From JBFIHF01 sp964411125 (GTDB lineage Bacteria > Myxococcota_A > Bradymonadia > Bradymonadales > Bradymonadaceae), in the NCBI GenBank assembly GCA_964411125.1, contig CAYPJU010000011.1, positions 1 through 64,000 of the forward strand: a stretch of 64,000 nt of DNA, in the 5' to 3' direction. A program made the translations under genes and the position numbers. The notes beneath the pieces are model-generated. The model did no database searches and was not told the DNA's origin. It saw nothing but the letters and a program-made list of their open reading frames with translations. The stretch's first letter is position 1, and each line of letters opens with the position of its first letter. Positions 1-8,732 of the stretch are shown here, piece by piece.

Positions 1-90
1 CCGTTGTTCGACGCACCGTTGTTCGAAGCACCGTTGTTCGACGCACCGTTGTTCGACGCACCGTTGTTCGACGCACCGTTGTTCGAACCA
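1..90. repeat. 15-bp tandem repeat in a coding region
   Basis: Six copies of a 15-bp unit (CCGTTGTTCGACGCA with one- or two-base variants) lie in a row and continue beyond the left edge. The 15-bp period is five codons and keeps the minus-strand lipoprotein frame open. The variant positions give Ala/Gly and are mostly silent otherwise. Confidence 0.85.
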
Positions 91-158
91 CCGTTGTTCC
101 CTCCGCAGGCCATCGCCAACACGAACACGCTCGAGACCACCCAGGTTGCAGACCTCAC
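1..158 (-). CDS. Repeat-rich lipoprotein, N-terminal part (3' end outside window)
   Basis: The minus strand reads from a GTG at 158-156 preceded by a strong ribosome binding site (GGGAGG about 5 nt upstream). It encodes a short signal peptide ending in the lipobox LAMAC, then Gly-Gly-Asn-Asn-Gly followed by a repeated pentapeptide NNG[AG]S that runs off the window edge. An exported lipoprotein with an Asn/Gly/Ser/Ala linker just after the lipid-anchored Cys is the simplest reading. Such linkers usually hold a folded domain away from the membrane, but that domain lies outside the window, so no function can be given. The gene is divergent from the one starting at 325. Confidence 0.7.
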   Translation of the reverse strand, partial: MRSATWVVSSVFVLAMACGGNNGGSNNGASNNGASNNGASNNGASNNGASNN

Positions 159-324
159 ATTTCCTCCCAGTTTGGAATGGACCGACGACCTTCCCCAGTC
201 ATCGACAGGCGCTCATTTTGGCCCGAAGTTGGGGACGAGGCAACTCGTAGGTTGTCGCGTCCGTGTCGGGCGCCCCGGGTCGGACAATCTTGAATCACAC
301 GCGGGCGTGTCGAATCGTAGTGCT

Positions 325-1473
325 GTGACCGAGCTCATCGTACAGACCCACACCTCGATCTCGGAGATCGGCGAAGAAGCATGGAACGCCCTGGTCGGTG
401 ACGGAACGCCGTTCCTCGAGTACGGCTTCCTCGAAGCCCTCGAAGACACGGGCTGCGTCGATGGCAACTCCGGGTGGCACACCGCGATCATGACGGTCCG
501 AGAGCGCGACGGCGACGAACTGCTCGGCGCAGCGCCTCTATACGTCAAGGTGCATTCGCGCGGTGAGTTCGTCTACGACTGGGGCTGGGCAGACGCGGCG
601 GCTCGGGCCGGCATCGCCTACTACCCCAAGGGGGTCGTCGCCGCGCCGATGACGCCGGCGACGGGCGAACGGCTGCTGGTGGCGCCCGACGCGGACGAGG
701 GTTCGACCCGGCGGGCGCTGGTCGGCGGCGCGACCGAGATCGCGAAGCAGGCCGGGCTGTCGAGCGTCGGCTGGAACTTCATCACCGACGACGAGGTCGA
801 CTTCTTCCGAGAGATCGGTCTGCCGATCCGGACCCAGCTCCAGTACCACTGGCTCAACGAAGGCTACGAAACCTTCGACGACTTCCTCGCCCGTTTCCGC
901 TCCAAGAAGCGCTCGAACATCCGCCGCGAGCGCCGCAAGCTCGCCGAGCGCGGCGTCACGACGAAGATCCTGATGGGCGACGACATCACCGACGACGTGA
1001 TGCGCCGCGTCTTCCGTTACTACCGCGACACCGTCCGAAAGTTCTACTGGGGCTCGCAATACCTGAACGAGGACTTCTTCGTGCAGGTGGGCCACACGAT
1101 GCGTGATCGACTCCACATCGTCGTCGCCGAGAAAGACGGCGAGGAGTTCGCGGGGACGTTCAACCTGGTGAAGAACGGCCGTCTCTATGGCCGCTACTGG
1201 GGATGTCTCGACGAGGTAGAGTTCGCCCACTTCGAGGTCTGCTTCTACACGCCGATCGAATGGGCGTGCGAGAACGGCATCGACGTCTTCGAGCCAGGCC
1301 ATGGCGGCGAGCACAAGTTCGAGCGCGGCTTCACTCCGACCACGACCTACAGCGCGCACTGGCTGGCCGACCCGAGATTCGCGGCGGCGATTCGCGATTC
1401 CCTCGAGTACGAGCGCGCGGAGGTCGAGCGGCGGAGGATCGCGATGTTGGAGGAGTCGCCGCTGAAGGCTTGA
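325..1473 (+). CDS. FemAB-like / GNAT-fold acyltransferase (COG3146-type)
   Basis: A 382-residue soluble protein. Its C-terminal half carries features I associate with the FemAB-like family PF04339: a basic helix with KKRSNIRRERR (about residues 194-204), a YYRDT-type stretch, and the near-terminal EPGHGGEHKFERGF followed by TYSAHWL. The family has a double GNAT fold and is assumed to transfer an acyl or aminoacyl group; its substrate is not established. I chose the GTG at 325. The frame is open further upstream, but that part overlaps the divergent lipoprotein gene and encodes low-complexity repeats, so it is unlikely to be translated in this frame. The upstream SD is weak. Confidence 0.7.
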   Translation: MTELIVQTHTSISEIGEEAWNALVGDGTPFLEYGFLEALEDTGCVDGNSGWHTAIMTVRERDGDELLGAAPLYVKVHSRGEFVYDWGWADAAARAGIAYYPKGVVAAPMTPATGERLLVAPDADEGSTRRALVGGATEIAKQAGLSSVGWNFITDDEVDFFREIGLPIRTQLQYHWLNEGYETFDDFLARFRSKKRSNIRRERRKLAERGVTTKILMGDDITDDVMRRVFRYYRDTVRKFYWGSQYLNEDFFVQVGHTMRDRLHIVVAEKDGEEFAGTFNLVKNGRLYGRYWGCLDEVEFAHFEVCFYTPIEWACENGIDVFEPGHGGEHKFERGFTPTTTYSAHWLADPRFAAAIRDSLEYERAEVERRRIAMLEESPLKA

Positions 1474-1544
1474 GGCTCGAGCCTCGACCATTCAGGAATG
1501 TCCGCCCCGTGCGAACGTGTTCTACCAGACGCCGAGCCGTCGTG

Positions 1545-1574
1545 TTGTACGGCGCCCGGCAACACCGCTATGAT
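1545..1574 (+). promoter_or_regulatory. Putative sigma70-type promoter for the S41 protease gene
   Basis: TTGTAC at 1545-1550 and TATGAT at 1569-1574 are 18 bp apart and lie 51 bp before the ATG at 1626. Each hexamer differs from consensus at one or two positions. Confidence 0.4.
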
Positions 1575-1625
1575 GCGGTGAAGGAACCCCGAAGTATCCG
1601 ACAGTCACACCTCGCGCGAGTAACC

Positions 1626-4604
1626 ATGCGCTTCATCAAAGCTCACGGCCGTTTCGTCGTGGCGTTCGTCGCCCTCGCAATCGCTTTTGGTTTGAGCGTT
1701 CGCTTTAGCGACCGCGGCGTCCAGTTCGACCTCCGAAACACGTCCGTTTCGGCGTCGGAGACCAAAGACGGCGAATACGACCTCACGTCGCTCAAGATCC
1801 TGAACCGCGTACTGTTGCAGATCAAAGACAACTACGTGGAGCCCGATCGGATCGACGCGAACAAGATGCTCGTCTACGCGCTCGACGAGATTCAGAACTC
1901 GATCGCGGAAGTGGTCGTCGAGTTCGACAAACCGCGTGACGAGAAGCCGACGAAGGCCACCCTCACGGTGAACGGCGAGCGCCGGTCGTACACGGTCGGC
2001 AACATCGAGAGCCTGTGGGAGATGAGCTTCCGGCTCAAAGAGATGTTCCGGTTCGTCCAGGAACACCTCGATCCCGAGACCGACGTCGAGTACCGCGAGG
2101 TCGAGTACGCCGCCATCAACGGCATGCTGCACACCCTCGACCCGCACTCGACCCTCCTCCCCCCGGAACACTACGAGGAGATGCAGACCCAGACGGGCGG
2201 CAAGTTCGGCGGGCTAGGCATCGTCATTTCGATCCGCGACGGGGATCTCACCGTCATCTCTCCGATCGACGGAACGCCGGCGTCCCGCGCGGGGATCCGA
2301 GCACGGGACCACATCGTGCGCATCGGAGAAGAGTCGACCGTCAACATGGGGTTGAGCGAAGCGGTCAACATGCTACGCGGCGAGCCGGGCAGCGCGGTCG
2401 AGCTCTGGATCCAGCGAAAGGGTTGGAGCGAAGCGCGGCGGTTCTCGGTCGAGCGGGCGATCATCAAGATCGACAGCGTCGACTCCGAGCCGCTGAGCAA
2501 CAAGATCGGCTACATGCGGATCAAGAACTTCCAGGCCAACACCTACAGCGACATGAAGGAGCACCTCTCCTCGCTCAAACAGAAGATGGGCGGGATGCAG
2601 GGGTTGGTCCTCGACCTGCGCGACAACCCGGGCGGCCTGCTCGACCAGGCGATCAAGGTGAGCGATCTCTTCCTCGAAGAGGGGACGATCGTCAGCACGG
2701 TCGGCGTCGGTAACCGGCTGCGTGAAAAGCGCGAGGCGAAGCGTGGCGACACTGAAGGCAAGTACCCGATCGTCGTGCTCGTCAACGCCGGCAGCGCGTC
2801 CGCGTCCGAGATCGTCAGCGGAGCTCTGCAGAACCACAATCGCGCCGTCGTGCTCGGCGACACGACCTTCGGTAAGGGGTCGGTCCAGGTGCTCTACGAG
2901 TTCCCCGACAACTCCGCCCTGAAGCTGACGGTGGCCCAGTACCTCACCCCGGGCGGCATCTCGATCCAGTCCAAGGGGATCACCCCCGACCTTCGAGCCG
3001 TACCGATCACGATCGACGACGACGACGTCGACCTCTTCCTCTCCGAGCGCATCGTCCGCGAGCAGGACCTCGACGCGCATCTGACGTCGACGGCGGTCCG
3101 CGACGAGGAGGGTGGCCCCGGCCAGTACGTGCGCTACCTCAACGAAGTCCCCGACGAGGAAGAGGACGAGTTCCGCGACCCCGACGAGTTCCGCGAAGAC
3201 TTCGAGATTCTCCTCGCACAGCGACTCCTCAAGCGAGCGGGCAAAGAGTTCAGCCGCCCGAAACTGCTCACCCTCTTCGAGCCGGAGGTCGAGAGCTCCG
3301 GCAAGGACGAGCTCGCCAAGATCACCCGGGAGCTCAAGAAGCTCGGAGTCGACTGGGCTCCGGGGCCGAGCCGTGATTCCGCGAACCTCGACGTGCAGGT
3401 CTCCACGACCCCCGAGGCCTCCAAGCTCAAGGCGGGCGAAGAGTTCAAAGTGAACGTCAAGGTCACGAACAAAGGGACCGACGAGCTGTACCAGCTCAAG
3501 GCGATCTCCGAGAGCGACCACGCCGTGCTCGATGACCGCGAGTTCCCGATCGGTCGGCTCGCGCCGGGCCAGACCCGCGAATGGTCCCTCGACGTGACGG
3601 TCCCCAAAGACGCCCCGACCCGACACGACGTCGTCCTCTTCCACTTCTCCGACGCTCGGACCAAATTCCCCGACGAAAAGCTGCTCGCCGTCAACGTGAC
3701 CGGCGCCGACCGTCCGCAGTTCGGCTTCTCCTACGAGGTCAAGGACTCGTCGGGCGACGGTGTACTTTCGGTCGGCGAGTCGGTGAAGCTCAACGTCATC
3801 GTGAAGAACGTCGGTAAGGCGGACTCGGCCGAGACCCTGATCCACCTCAAGAATCTCGAGCGTGAGTCGCTCTACCTCACCAAGGGTCGCGCGCGTCTGG
3901 ACGCCCTCCCGGCCGGCGAATCGACGACCGTCGATTTCGAATTCGACGTGAAACATCCGCCGCAGGAGGGGGACGAGATCACCCTCGAGGTCGACATCTA
4001 CGACACGACCTATCGTGAATTCACCGAGAAGGAGTTCGACGTTCCGTTCTCCAAGGCGGACCAGAAGGTCGCCGACGCCAACGGCACCGCGAAGATCAAT
4101 GCATCCGACGTCAACGTCTTTGCCGGCGCCGACGACCGCGCCGACATCGCTGCCGTGGTCTCCAAAGGTGGGACGCTCCCCGTCACCGGCCGCGCCGGCG
4201 ACTGGCTGCGCGTCGATCTGGGCCTCCGCACTGGCTGGGTGAAAGAATCGCAGGTCGCGTTCGACGGCAGCGATTCCTCGGTCGCCGGACTCACCCGCGA
4301 CGTCATGTTCCAGCCCCCCTCGGTCCAGATTCGTCCCGCCGACTTCATCACCTCGAACGGCAACGTCGCCGTCAAGGGAGCCGCCCAGGACGACTCCGGC
4401 CTCAAGGACTACTACATCTTCGTCTACAACCGCGAAAACGCGAAGCTCAACGCCAAGAAGCTCGAGTACGTCCGCGCCAAAGGCGACAGCATCGACATCG
4501 CCACCAACGTCCCCCTCTTCAAGGGCATGAACCGCATCGCCATCGTCGCCCGCGACCAAGAAGGCATGACCACGACGGAGAGCACGTACGTCTACAGAAA
4601 GTAG
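1626..4604 (+). CDS. Large C-terminal processing peptidase (S41A) with PDZ and added C-terminal domains
   Basis: A 992-residue envelope serine protease. An N-terminal membrane/signal helix (about residues 9-25) is followed by the helical CTP region, a PDZ domain (about 195-267) and the S41 core. The catalytic pair is recognisable: Ser392 in GSASASE and Lys417 in TFGKGSVQ, 25 residues apart as in characterised CTPs. After the core (about residue 530) there are roughly 450 further residues. They look like two CARDB/Ig-like beta domains (about 600-800), an SH3-like segment (about 835-880, ending in GWVKES) and a final Ig-like domain. That tail makes it about twice the size of common CtpA proteins, so it may bind envelope polymers. 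The protease assignment is firm; the tail domains are judged by eye. Confidence 0.9.
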   Translation: MRFIKAHGRFVVAFVALAIAFGLSVRFSDRGVQFDLRNTSVSASETKDGEYDLTSLKILNRVLLQIKDNYVEPDRIDANKMLVYALDEIQNSIAEVVVEFDKPRDEKPTKATLTVNGERRSYTVGNIESLWEMSFRLKEMFRFVQEHLDPETDVEYREVEYAAINGMLHTLDPHSTLLPPEHYEEMQTQTGGKFGGLGIVISIRDGDLTVISPIDGTPASRAGIRARDHIVRIGEESTVNMGLSEAVNMLRGEPGSAVELWIQRKGWSEARRFSVERAIIKIDSVDSEPLSNKIGYMRIKNFQANTYSDMKEHLSSLKQKMGGMQGLVLDLRDNPGGLLDQAIKVSDLFLEEGTIVSTVGVGNRLREKREAKRGDTEGKYPIVVLVNAGSASASEIVSGALQNHNRAVVLGDTTFGKGSVQVLYEFPDNSALKLTVAQYLTPGGISIQSKGITPDLRAVPITIDDDDVDLFLSERIVREQDLDAHLTSTAVRDEEGGPGQYVRYLNEVPDEEEDEFRDPDEFREDFEILLAQRLLKRAGKEFSRPKLLTLFEPEVESSGKDELAKITRELKKLGVDWAPGPSRDSANLDVQVSTTPEASKLKAGEEFKVNVKVTNKGTDELYQLKAISESDHAVLDDREFPIGRLAPGQTREWSLDVTVPKDAPTRHDVVLFHFSDARTKFPDEKLLAVNVTGADRPQFGFSYEVKDSSGDGVLSVGESVKLNVIVKNVGKADSAETLIHLKNLERESLYLTKGRARLDALPAGESTTVDFEFDVKHPPQEGDEITLEVDIYDTTYREFTEKEFDVPFSKADQKVADANGTAKINASDVNVFAGADDRADIAAVVSKGGTLPVTGRAGDWLRVDLGLRTGWVKESQVAFDGSDSSVAGLTRDVMFQPPSVQIRPADFITSNGNVAVKGAAQDDSGLKDYYIFVYNRENAKLNAKKLEYVRAKGDSIDIATNVPLFKGMNRIAIVARDQEGMTTTESTYVYRK

Positions 4605-4646
4605 CTGCGCTACTTTCTGGCGACGTAACGTGCTCTCCGTCGTGGT
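4569..4646. repeat. Long inverted repeat covering the protease stop codon
   Basis: Arms at 4569-4587 and 4628-4646 are exact 19-nt reverse complements. An inner pair, 4594-4603 against 4609-4618, forms a perfect 10-bp stem around the loop CTGCG. The last codons and stop (4602-4604) of the protease gene lie in the left arm. It would form a 78-nt hairpin in RNA and could act as a terminator or a 3'-end stabiliser, but no U-run follows. Confidence 0.75.
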
Positions 4647-4667
4647 GGGGGACCGGCCTTCGGCCGG

Positions 4668-4910
4668 TGTTGGACCTCGCTGCGCTCGGTGTTGGACCTC
4701 GCTGCGCTCGGTGTTGGACCTCGCTGCGCTCGGTGNNNNNNNNNNNNNNNNNNNNNNNNNNNNNNNNNNNNNNNNNNNNNNNNNNNNNNNNNNNNNNNNN
4801 NNNNNNNNNNNNNNNNNNNNNNNNNNNNNNNNNNNTGCGCTCGGTGTTGGACCTCGCTGCGCTCGGTGTTGGACCTCGCTGCGCTCGGTGTTGGACCTCG
4901 CTGCGCTCGG
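4668..4910. repeat. 22-bp tandem direct repeat interrupted by an assembly gap
   Basis: A 22-bp unit (TGTTGGACCTCGCTGCGCTC plus GG) occurs three times before the gap (4668-4733) and three complete times after it (4845-4910), with a partial unit at each gap edge. The true copy number is hidden by the N-run. There are no spacers, so it is not a CRISPR array. Confidence 0.85.
4736..4835. other. Assembly gap (100 N)
   Basis: Exactly 100 N, a conventional placeholder, lies inside the 22-bp repeat. The real length is unknown, and any frame read across it has no meaning. Confidence 0.98.
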
Positions 4911-4944
4911 TGGATATCGACGCACACATTCGGGACGTCCTTGC

Positions 4945-5053
4945 ACCGCGCGAAGCGCGGTCCCCCACCGGCCGAAGGCCGGTCCCGCACCGCGCGAAGC
5001 GCGGTCCCCCACCGGCCGAAGGCCGGTCCCACACCGCGCGAAGCGCGGTCCCC
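4945..5053. repeat. Alternating 22-bp palindromic repeats
   Basis: Five 22-bp units alternate between two self-complementary cores: ACCGCGCGAAGCGCGGT (units from 4945, 4989 and 5033) and ACCGGCCGAAGGCCGGT (units from 4967 and 5011). Each is a 7-bp stem with a GAA-type loop and a C-rich linker. A copy of the second core in the opposite orientation (ACCGGCCTTCGGCCGGT, 4652-4668) precedes the other repeat block. The stretch between the convergent genes holds only these repeats. Confidence 0.85.
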
Positions 5054-5054
5054 C

Positions 5055-5092
5055 TCGTGCGAGACAGGCGCGAAGCGCCTAGTCTCGCACGA
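5055..5092. terminator. Hairpin covering the stop codon of the minus-strand lipoprotein gene
   Basis: Arms 5055-5071 and 5075-5092 pair over 17 bp with one bulged base around the loop GAA. The stop codon of the minus-strand gene (5081-5079) lies within it. It mirrors the arrangement at the end of the convergent protease gene. A terminator or 3'-stabilising role is inferred; no U-run is visible. Confidence 0.5.
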
Positions 5093-8006
5093 TCACGAGG
5101 TGGGTGCGGAGGCCGAGGTGGCGTTCGGAGATGCGGTCGTCGAAGTCGACGGAGAGGTTGAGTTTGCGGAGGGCTTTGAGGAACTCGGTGAGGGGGGCGC
5201 CTTCGACGGGGATTTCGGGGAGGATGGGGGAGGCGTGGCTGCCGTAGAGGGTGTGGTAGATCTGGGCATCCTTGAAGGAGAAGGTGCCGCCGTTGGGGTT
5301 CTTGGGCTCGTAGCCGAGGAAGGCGACGCCGAGGTTTCGGGTTGCGGACTGGTCGAGGTTTCGGTCGGGGAAGCCGCGGCGGAGAACGCCCCATGCGTGG
5401 GCGGCGACGGGGTGGTGCCGCACGACGAACTGCTCGGCGATGCCGACGGCAGTCATGGCGAGCCAGTTGGAGGTGTCGGAGAAGTCGAACGCCAGCGCCG
5501 ATTGGACCTCGGGGTTCGGGGGTTGTGGCGTGTTCGTGGGGTCTAACACTTCGTCGAGGAGAATCTGCAGCGTGGTGCGGTCGAGCGAGACGAGGAGCTG
5601 TCCGTCGGCCGTGGCGTAATGCAGGGCGAGGCCACCGCCGAGCTCTTCTTCCGTGGCGAGAATCTGCGTGATGGCGATGTCGCGATAGGGTTCTGACGCC
5701 TCCCAGCGGACGAGTCCGGGGGCGGAATCGAGGACGAACTTTCGGGCGGCGGTCAGGAATCCGGCGAGCCCGACCGCGTTGTCGACGTCCACCTTCAGGT
5801 AGCCGGGGACGCGCGCCAGCGCTGCGATTTCGTCGGAGTCGGGGCGGGCGAAGCTCGGGATCGCGCCGAGGGTCAGCGCCGCGTCCCACAACCCGCTGCG
5901 GTCGGCGACCCCGACGGTGATCGAGTCGCCGAGCCAGTCGACGCTCAGGTCGCGCCCGCCGAGCCCCGTCGCCATCTGGTTGAGCTCCCTGCGGAGGGTC
6001 GCGTCGTCTCCGACGGCGAAGGTCCAGCGAAATCCGCCGTAGAACTCGCGCAGCGTCGTCCGACGTTGGCCGACGAGGCGCCGCAGGTCCGTGTATTCGG
6101 TGCCGTCGATGAGCGGCATCATCAGCGCGTCGACCGTGAGCCGCTGACCCCCTTCGGTGCGCCGAATTCGAGCCGCGATCGGGTCGATGAAGCCGCTCCA
6201 GTATTGCTGGTAGCTCTCGCGAAAACGCGCGTACGCCTCCGCCTCCTCTTCGCTCACCTTCTCGATCTCGAGGTCGCGGATCGGGACGAGGCTCGGCGCT
6301 CGGCCCCAGCGAGACATCGCGCCGCGCTCGGGCGAATACGCGATGCCGGTCCCGTCGAAGTGCTTCAGGTCGTCGTCGGTGAGCCACCCCGCCTTCTTCA
6401 TCGCCGCGACGTCGAGCGGGTGGACCCCTTCGAACCAGCCGTGCATCAGCGCCGCGTGGTTCACTGCCGAGAGGTCCGCCTGGGCGCGTAGACGCCGCGA
6501 CTCCAAGATCTTCACGCGGGGGCTGACGCTGTGGGCGACGAACGCGTCGCTCAGGAAGAGAAAGCCCTCTCCCTTCGTCGATTCCTGCGGGTAGCGGGCG
6601 CGCATGTAGCGGTAGTCACCGGACTCGGAGAGCTTCGTCACCTTGCCGTCGTGGGCTGCCTTCAGGTGGCGGAGTGCTCCTTCGCTGTTCGACACGACGA
6701 GGATCCCGTCCCACTCGGCGACGTGCCGGTGGATTGCCTTGTCGGGGGTGGAGATGAGGCGAACGTCGGTGTCACCCAGCTTCCACGTCGACTCCGTCAT
6801 GTCGGGGCGCGCTTTGCGGGCGCTCGCCTCGAACGCGGCGAGGGCACCGACGAGGGCGGGACGATTGGCGACGCGGAAGATCATCGAAACGTCGCTCCCT
6901 TCGCGCAGAAACGGGTCACTCGTCACGATCGCGACGCCGGCTGCGGCGAGGCTGCCAAGGGTCTTCGCCACCCCGGTTCGTTCGAGGACGAGCTGCTGCA
7001 TCGTGCGATCGAGGAAGTGGGTCGGGCCCCCTTCGACCTCGAAGGTCTGCGTGAATGCGGCCGCCGAGTCTTCGAAGTCGTCGATCACGAGGAGGAACGT
7101 CGGGAGATCGCCGAAGTGGAGGTACGCCATGTCGTGCGGCACGAACTTCGCGAGCTCGTCGCCGACCGGCTTCGAGGAGAGCTCGGCGATCATCTCATCC
7201 CACGGGTGCTGCGGAAGGGGCACGCCCTCGAGTTCGGCGATGTCGATCGTCGGTTCTGCTTCGGCGCGCTCGCGGACGCGAAGGCCGCGGTCGTGTTGCA
7301 GCGCTTCGCGGATCGACGTCATGCCGGTGTAGAACGCCATCGTGCGTTCGATGTCGCTTCGCGCTGCCTCCTGCATCGTCGTGCGAGGTTTTCGCGCGGC
7401 GAGGCGCGCCGTGGCGAAGTTGAAGAACGAGCTGCTGGTTCGTCCTGCCCATCCCTGCATGTACTGTTCGGCAGAGCGGATGAACTCGACATTTAGTTCG
7501 GCGCGGTCGGCGGCGCCGGCGGTCGTGACTTCGTAGCGTCCGACGGTCCCCGCGACGCCGCCGTCCCATGCGCCCGGTCGGGACCAGTGGACGGTGAAGC
7601 GCTCCGGCAGCGAGCCGACGAACCGCGCGACGAGGGCCGGGTTTTTCGACGCCTCGGAGTTCCAGCGAAAGGCCGTGCCGTGGGTGCCGGCGGCGTCGAT
7701 CGCGTACTCGGTGAAAGGGGCGGCGCTCTGGTGATCGACGTCGGGGACGACGGCCCACGAATAACCGTCCGCGGTGTGGGTGAAGGCCGCGGCGAGCTCG
7801 CGGGCGGGGAGCTTGCGGGCCTCGGCGCGGCCCGCCTGGCGTTCGAGGGTGGGCCCCGGATCGGGATGGAGGGTGCGCGCCACCTCGCCCGCCGGAGGAT
7901 CGGTCTGTTCGACGGGGGGCGCCACCTCGGTCTTCGTCTTTCCCCCGCACGTGAGCACGAAGGACGCGGCGCAACACGTTACGAAACGTCGGGCGTTCGA
8001 GGTCAT
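5079..8006 (-). CDS. Large lipoprotein of unknown function
   Basis: A 975-residue protein starting at the ATG at 8006. A short signal sequence ends in a probable lipobox (FVLTC, Cys20) followed by a Pro/Glu-rich linker, so it should be a lipid-anchored envelope protein. The body is a long alpha/beta chain without motifs that I recognise. Only a few cysteines follow the anchor, and no further membrane segment stands out. An upstream extension of the frame runs into clpP and is rejected. The gene is divergent from clpP (79 bp between starts) and ends in the hairpin at 5055-5092. It is hypothetical, but it has consistent codon use across its length and is very probably real. Confidence 0.75.
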   Translation of the reverse strand: MTSNARRFVTCCAASFVLTCGGKTKTEVAPPVEQTDPPAGEVARTLHPDPGPTLERQAGRAEARKLPARELAAAFTHTADGYSWAVVPDVDHQSAAPFTEYAIDAAGTHGTAFRWNSEASKNPALVARFVGSLPERFTVHWSRPGAWDGGVAGTVGRYEVTTAGAADRAELNVEFIRSAEQYMQGWAGRTSSSFFNFATARLAARKPRTTMQEAARSDIERTMAFYTGMTSIREALQHDRGLRVRERAEAEPTIDIAELEGVPLPQHPWDEMIAELSSKPVGDELAKFVPHDMAYLHFGDLPTFLLVIDDFEDSAAAFTQTFEVEGGPTHFLDRTMQQLVLERTGVAKTLGSLAAAGVAIVTSDPFLREGSDVSMIFRVANRPALVGALAAFEASARKARPDMTESTWKLGDTDVRLISTPDKAIHRHVAEWDGILVVSNSEGALRHLKAAHDGKVTKLSESGDYRYMRARYPQESTKGEGFLFLSDAFVAHSVSPRVKILESRRLRAQADLSAVNHAALMHGWFEGVHPLDVAAMKKAGWLTDDDLKHFDGTGIAYSPERGAMSRWGRAPSLVPIRDLEIEKVSEEEAEAYARFRESYQQYWSGFIDPIAARIRRTEGGQRLTVDALMMPLIDGTEYTDLRRLVGQRRTTLREFYGGFRWTFAVGDDATLRRELNQMATGLGGRDLSVDWLGDSITVGVADRSGLWDAALTLGAIPSFARPDSDEIAALARVPGYLKVDVDNAVGLAGFLTAARKFVLDSAPGLVRWEASEPYRDIAITQILATEEELGGGLALHYATADGQLLVSLDRTTLQILLDEVLDPTNTPQPPNPEVQSALAFDFSDTSNWLAMTAVGIAEQFVVRHHPVAAHAWGVLRRGFPDRNLDQSATRNLGVAFLGYEPKNPNGGTFSFKDAQIYHTLYGSHASPILPEIPVEGAPLTEFLKALRKLNLSVDFDDRISERHLGLRTHLVIVRD

Positions 8007-8023
8007 CAAACCATCATCTCCGC

Positions 8024-8052
8024 TTGTTGATCGGGGCTGTCGGCCATATCTT
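8024..8052 (+). promoter_or_regulatory. Putative sigma70-type promoter for clpP
   Basis: TTGTTG (8024-8029) and TATCTT (8047-8052) are spaced by exactly 17 bp in the 79-bp divergent region, 33 bp before the clpP start. Confidence 0.4.
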
Positions 8053-8085
8053 GGCGCCGACGTTAAACACCGAAGAGAGAAAGGG

Positions 8086-8679
8086 ATGGGTTTCATACCG
8101 TATGTCGTCGAACAAACCCACCGCGGGGAACGCGGTTGGGACATCTTCAGCCGGTTGCTGAAGGACCGGATCGTCTTCCTCGGGACACCAGTGACCGACG
8201 ATGTTGCGAACAGCATCATCGCGCAGTTGCTCTTCCTCGAATCGGACGACCCCGAGAAGGGGATCGACCTCTACATCAACTCACCGGGCGGTAGCGTGAC
8301 GGCGGGTCTCGCGATCTACGACACGATGCAATACATCCGCCCCGAGGTCTCGACGATCTGCCTCGGGCAGGCCGCGTCGATGGGCGCGCTGCTGTTGTCC
8401 GCAGGTCAGAAGGGGAAACGATACGCCCTCCCGCATTCGCGGATCCTCATTCACCAACCGCTGCTTCGCGGCGGTATCGGTGGTCAGGCGACCGATATCG
8501 AGATCCAGGCGCGCGAAATTCTTCGACTGAAGGAGAAACTTCGCGACATCCTCGTGCATCACACGGGCCAGCCGCACGATAGAATCGATCGTGACACCGA
8601 CCGGGACTACTACATGAGTGCCATGGAAGCGAAAGAGTACGGAATCATCGACCACGTCATCGAAGAACGGGAGGGTTGA
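8086..8679 (+). CDS. clpP: ATP-dependent Clp protease proteolytic subunit
   Basis: A 197-residue ClpP of normal bacterial length. It forms the tetradecameric serine protease chamber that works with ClpX or ClpA unfoldases in the cytoplasm. The triad is clear: Ser98 in GQAASMGA, His123 in LIHQP and Asp172 in the RDTDRDYYM segment. N-terminal MGFIPYVVEQ leads directly into the mature fold with only a short or no propeptide. The ATG at 8086 follows an A/G-rich SD (GAGAGAAAGGG); the longer open frame upstream overlaps the divergent gene and lacks ClpP similarity. Neither clpX nor tig is adjacent, so this is a stand-alone clpP, as is common in organisms with several copies. Confidence 0.96.
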   Translation: MGFIPYVVEQTHRGERGWDIFSRLLKDRIVFLGTPVTDDVANSIIAQLLFLESDDPEKGIDLYINSPGGSVTAGLAIYDTMQYIRPEVSTICLGQAASMGALLLSAGQKGKRYALPHSRILIHQPLLRGGIGGQATDIEIQAREILRLKEKLRDILVHHTGQPHDRIDRDTDRDYYMSAMEAKEYGIIDHVIEEREG

Positions 8680-8718
8680 CGTAGACGAACTGAAGGTGTC
8701 ATGGCCTCCCCGACTTTT

Positions 8719-8732
8719 GGAGGTTCACCTTG
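8719..8732 (+). promoter_or_regulatory. RBS deciding the TTG start of crtI
   Basis: GGAGG at 8719-8723 sits 6 nt before the TTG at 8730. No in-frame ATG occurs before the essential FAD-binding motif, so the TTG must be the start. Confidence 0.75.

Noticed and set aside
4..324. Upstream extension of the FemAB-like gene
   Set aside because: It overlaps the divergent lipoprotein gene, is low-complexity in this frame and has no SD; the minus-strand reading gives a proper signal peptide.
1203..1625. Upstream extension of the S41 protease gene
   Set aside because: It lies inside the preceding gene in another frame and lacks a signal peptide; the ATG at 1626 starts a clean membrane helix after a plausible promoter.
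2373..5012. Long minus-strand open frame opposite the protease gene
   Set aside because: It is a shadow of GC-rich codons on the opposite strand and runs through the 100-N gap and the repeats.
4667..5053. CRISPR array
   Set aside because: The repeats have no spacers, alternate between units, and no cas genes are near.
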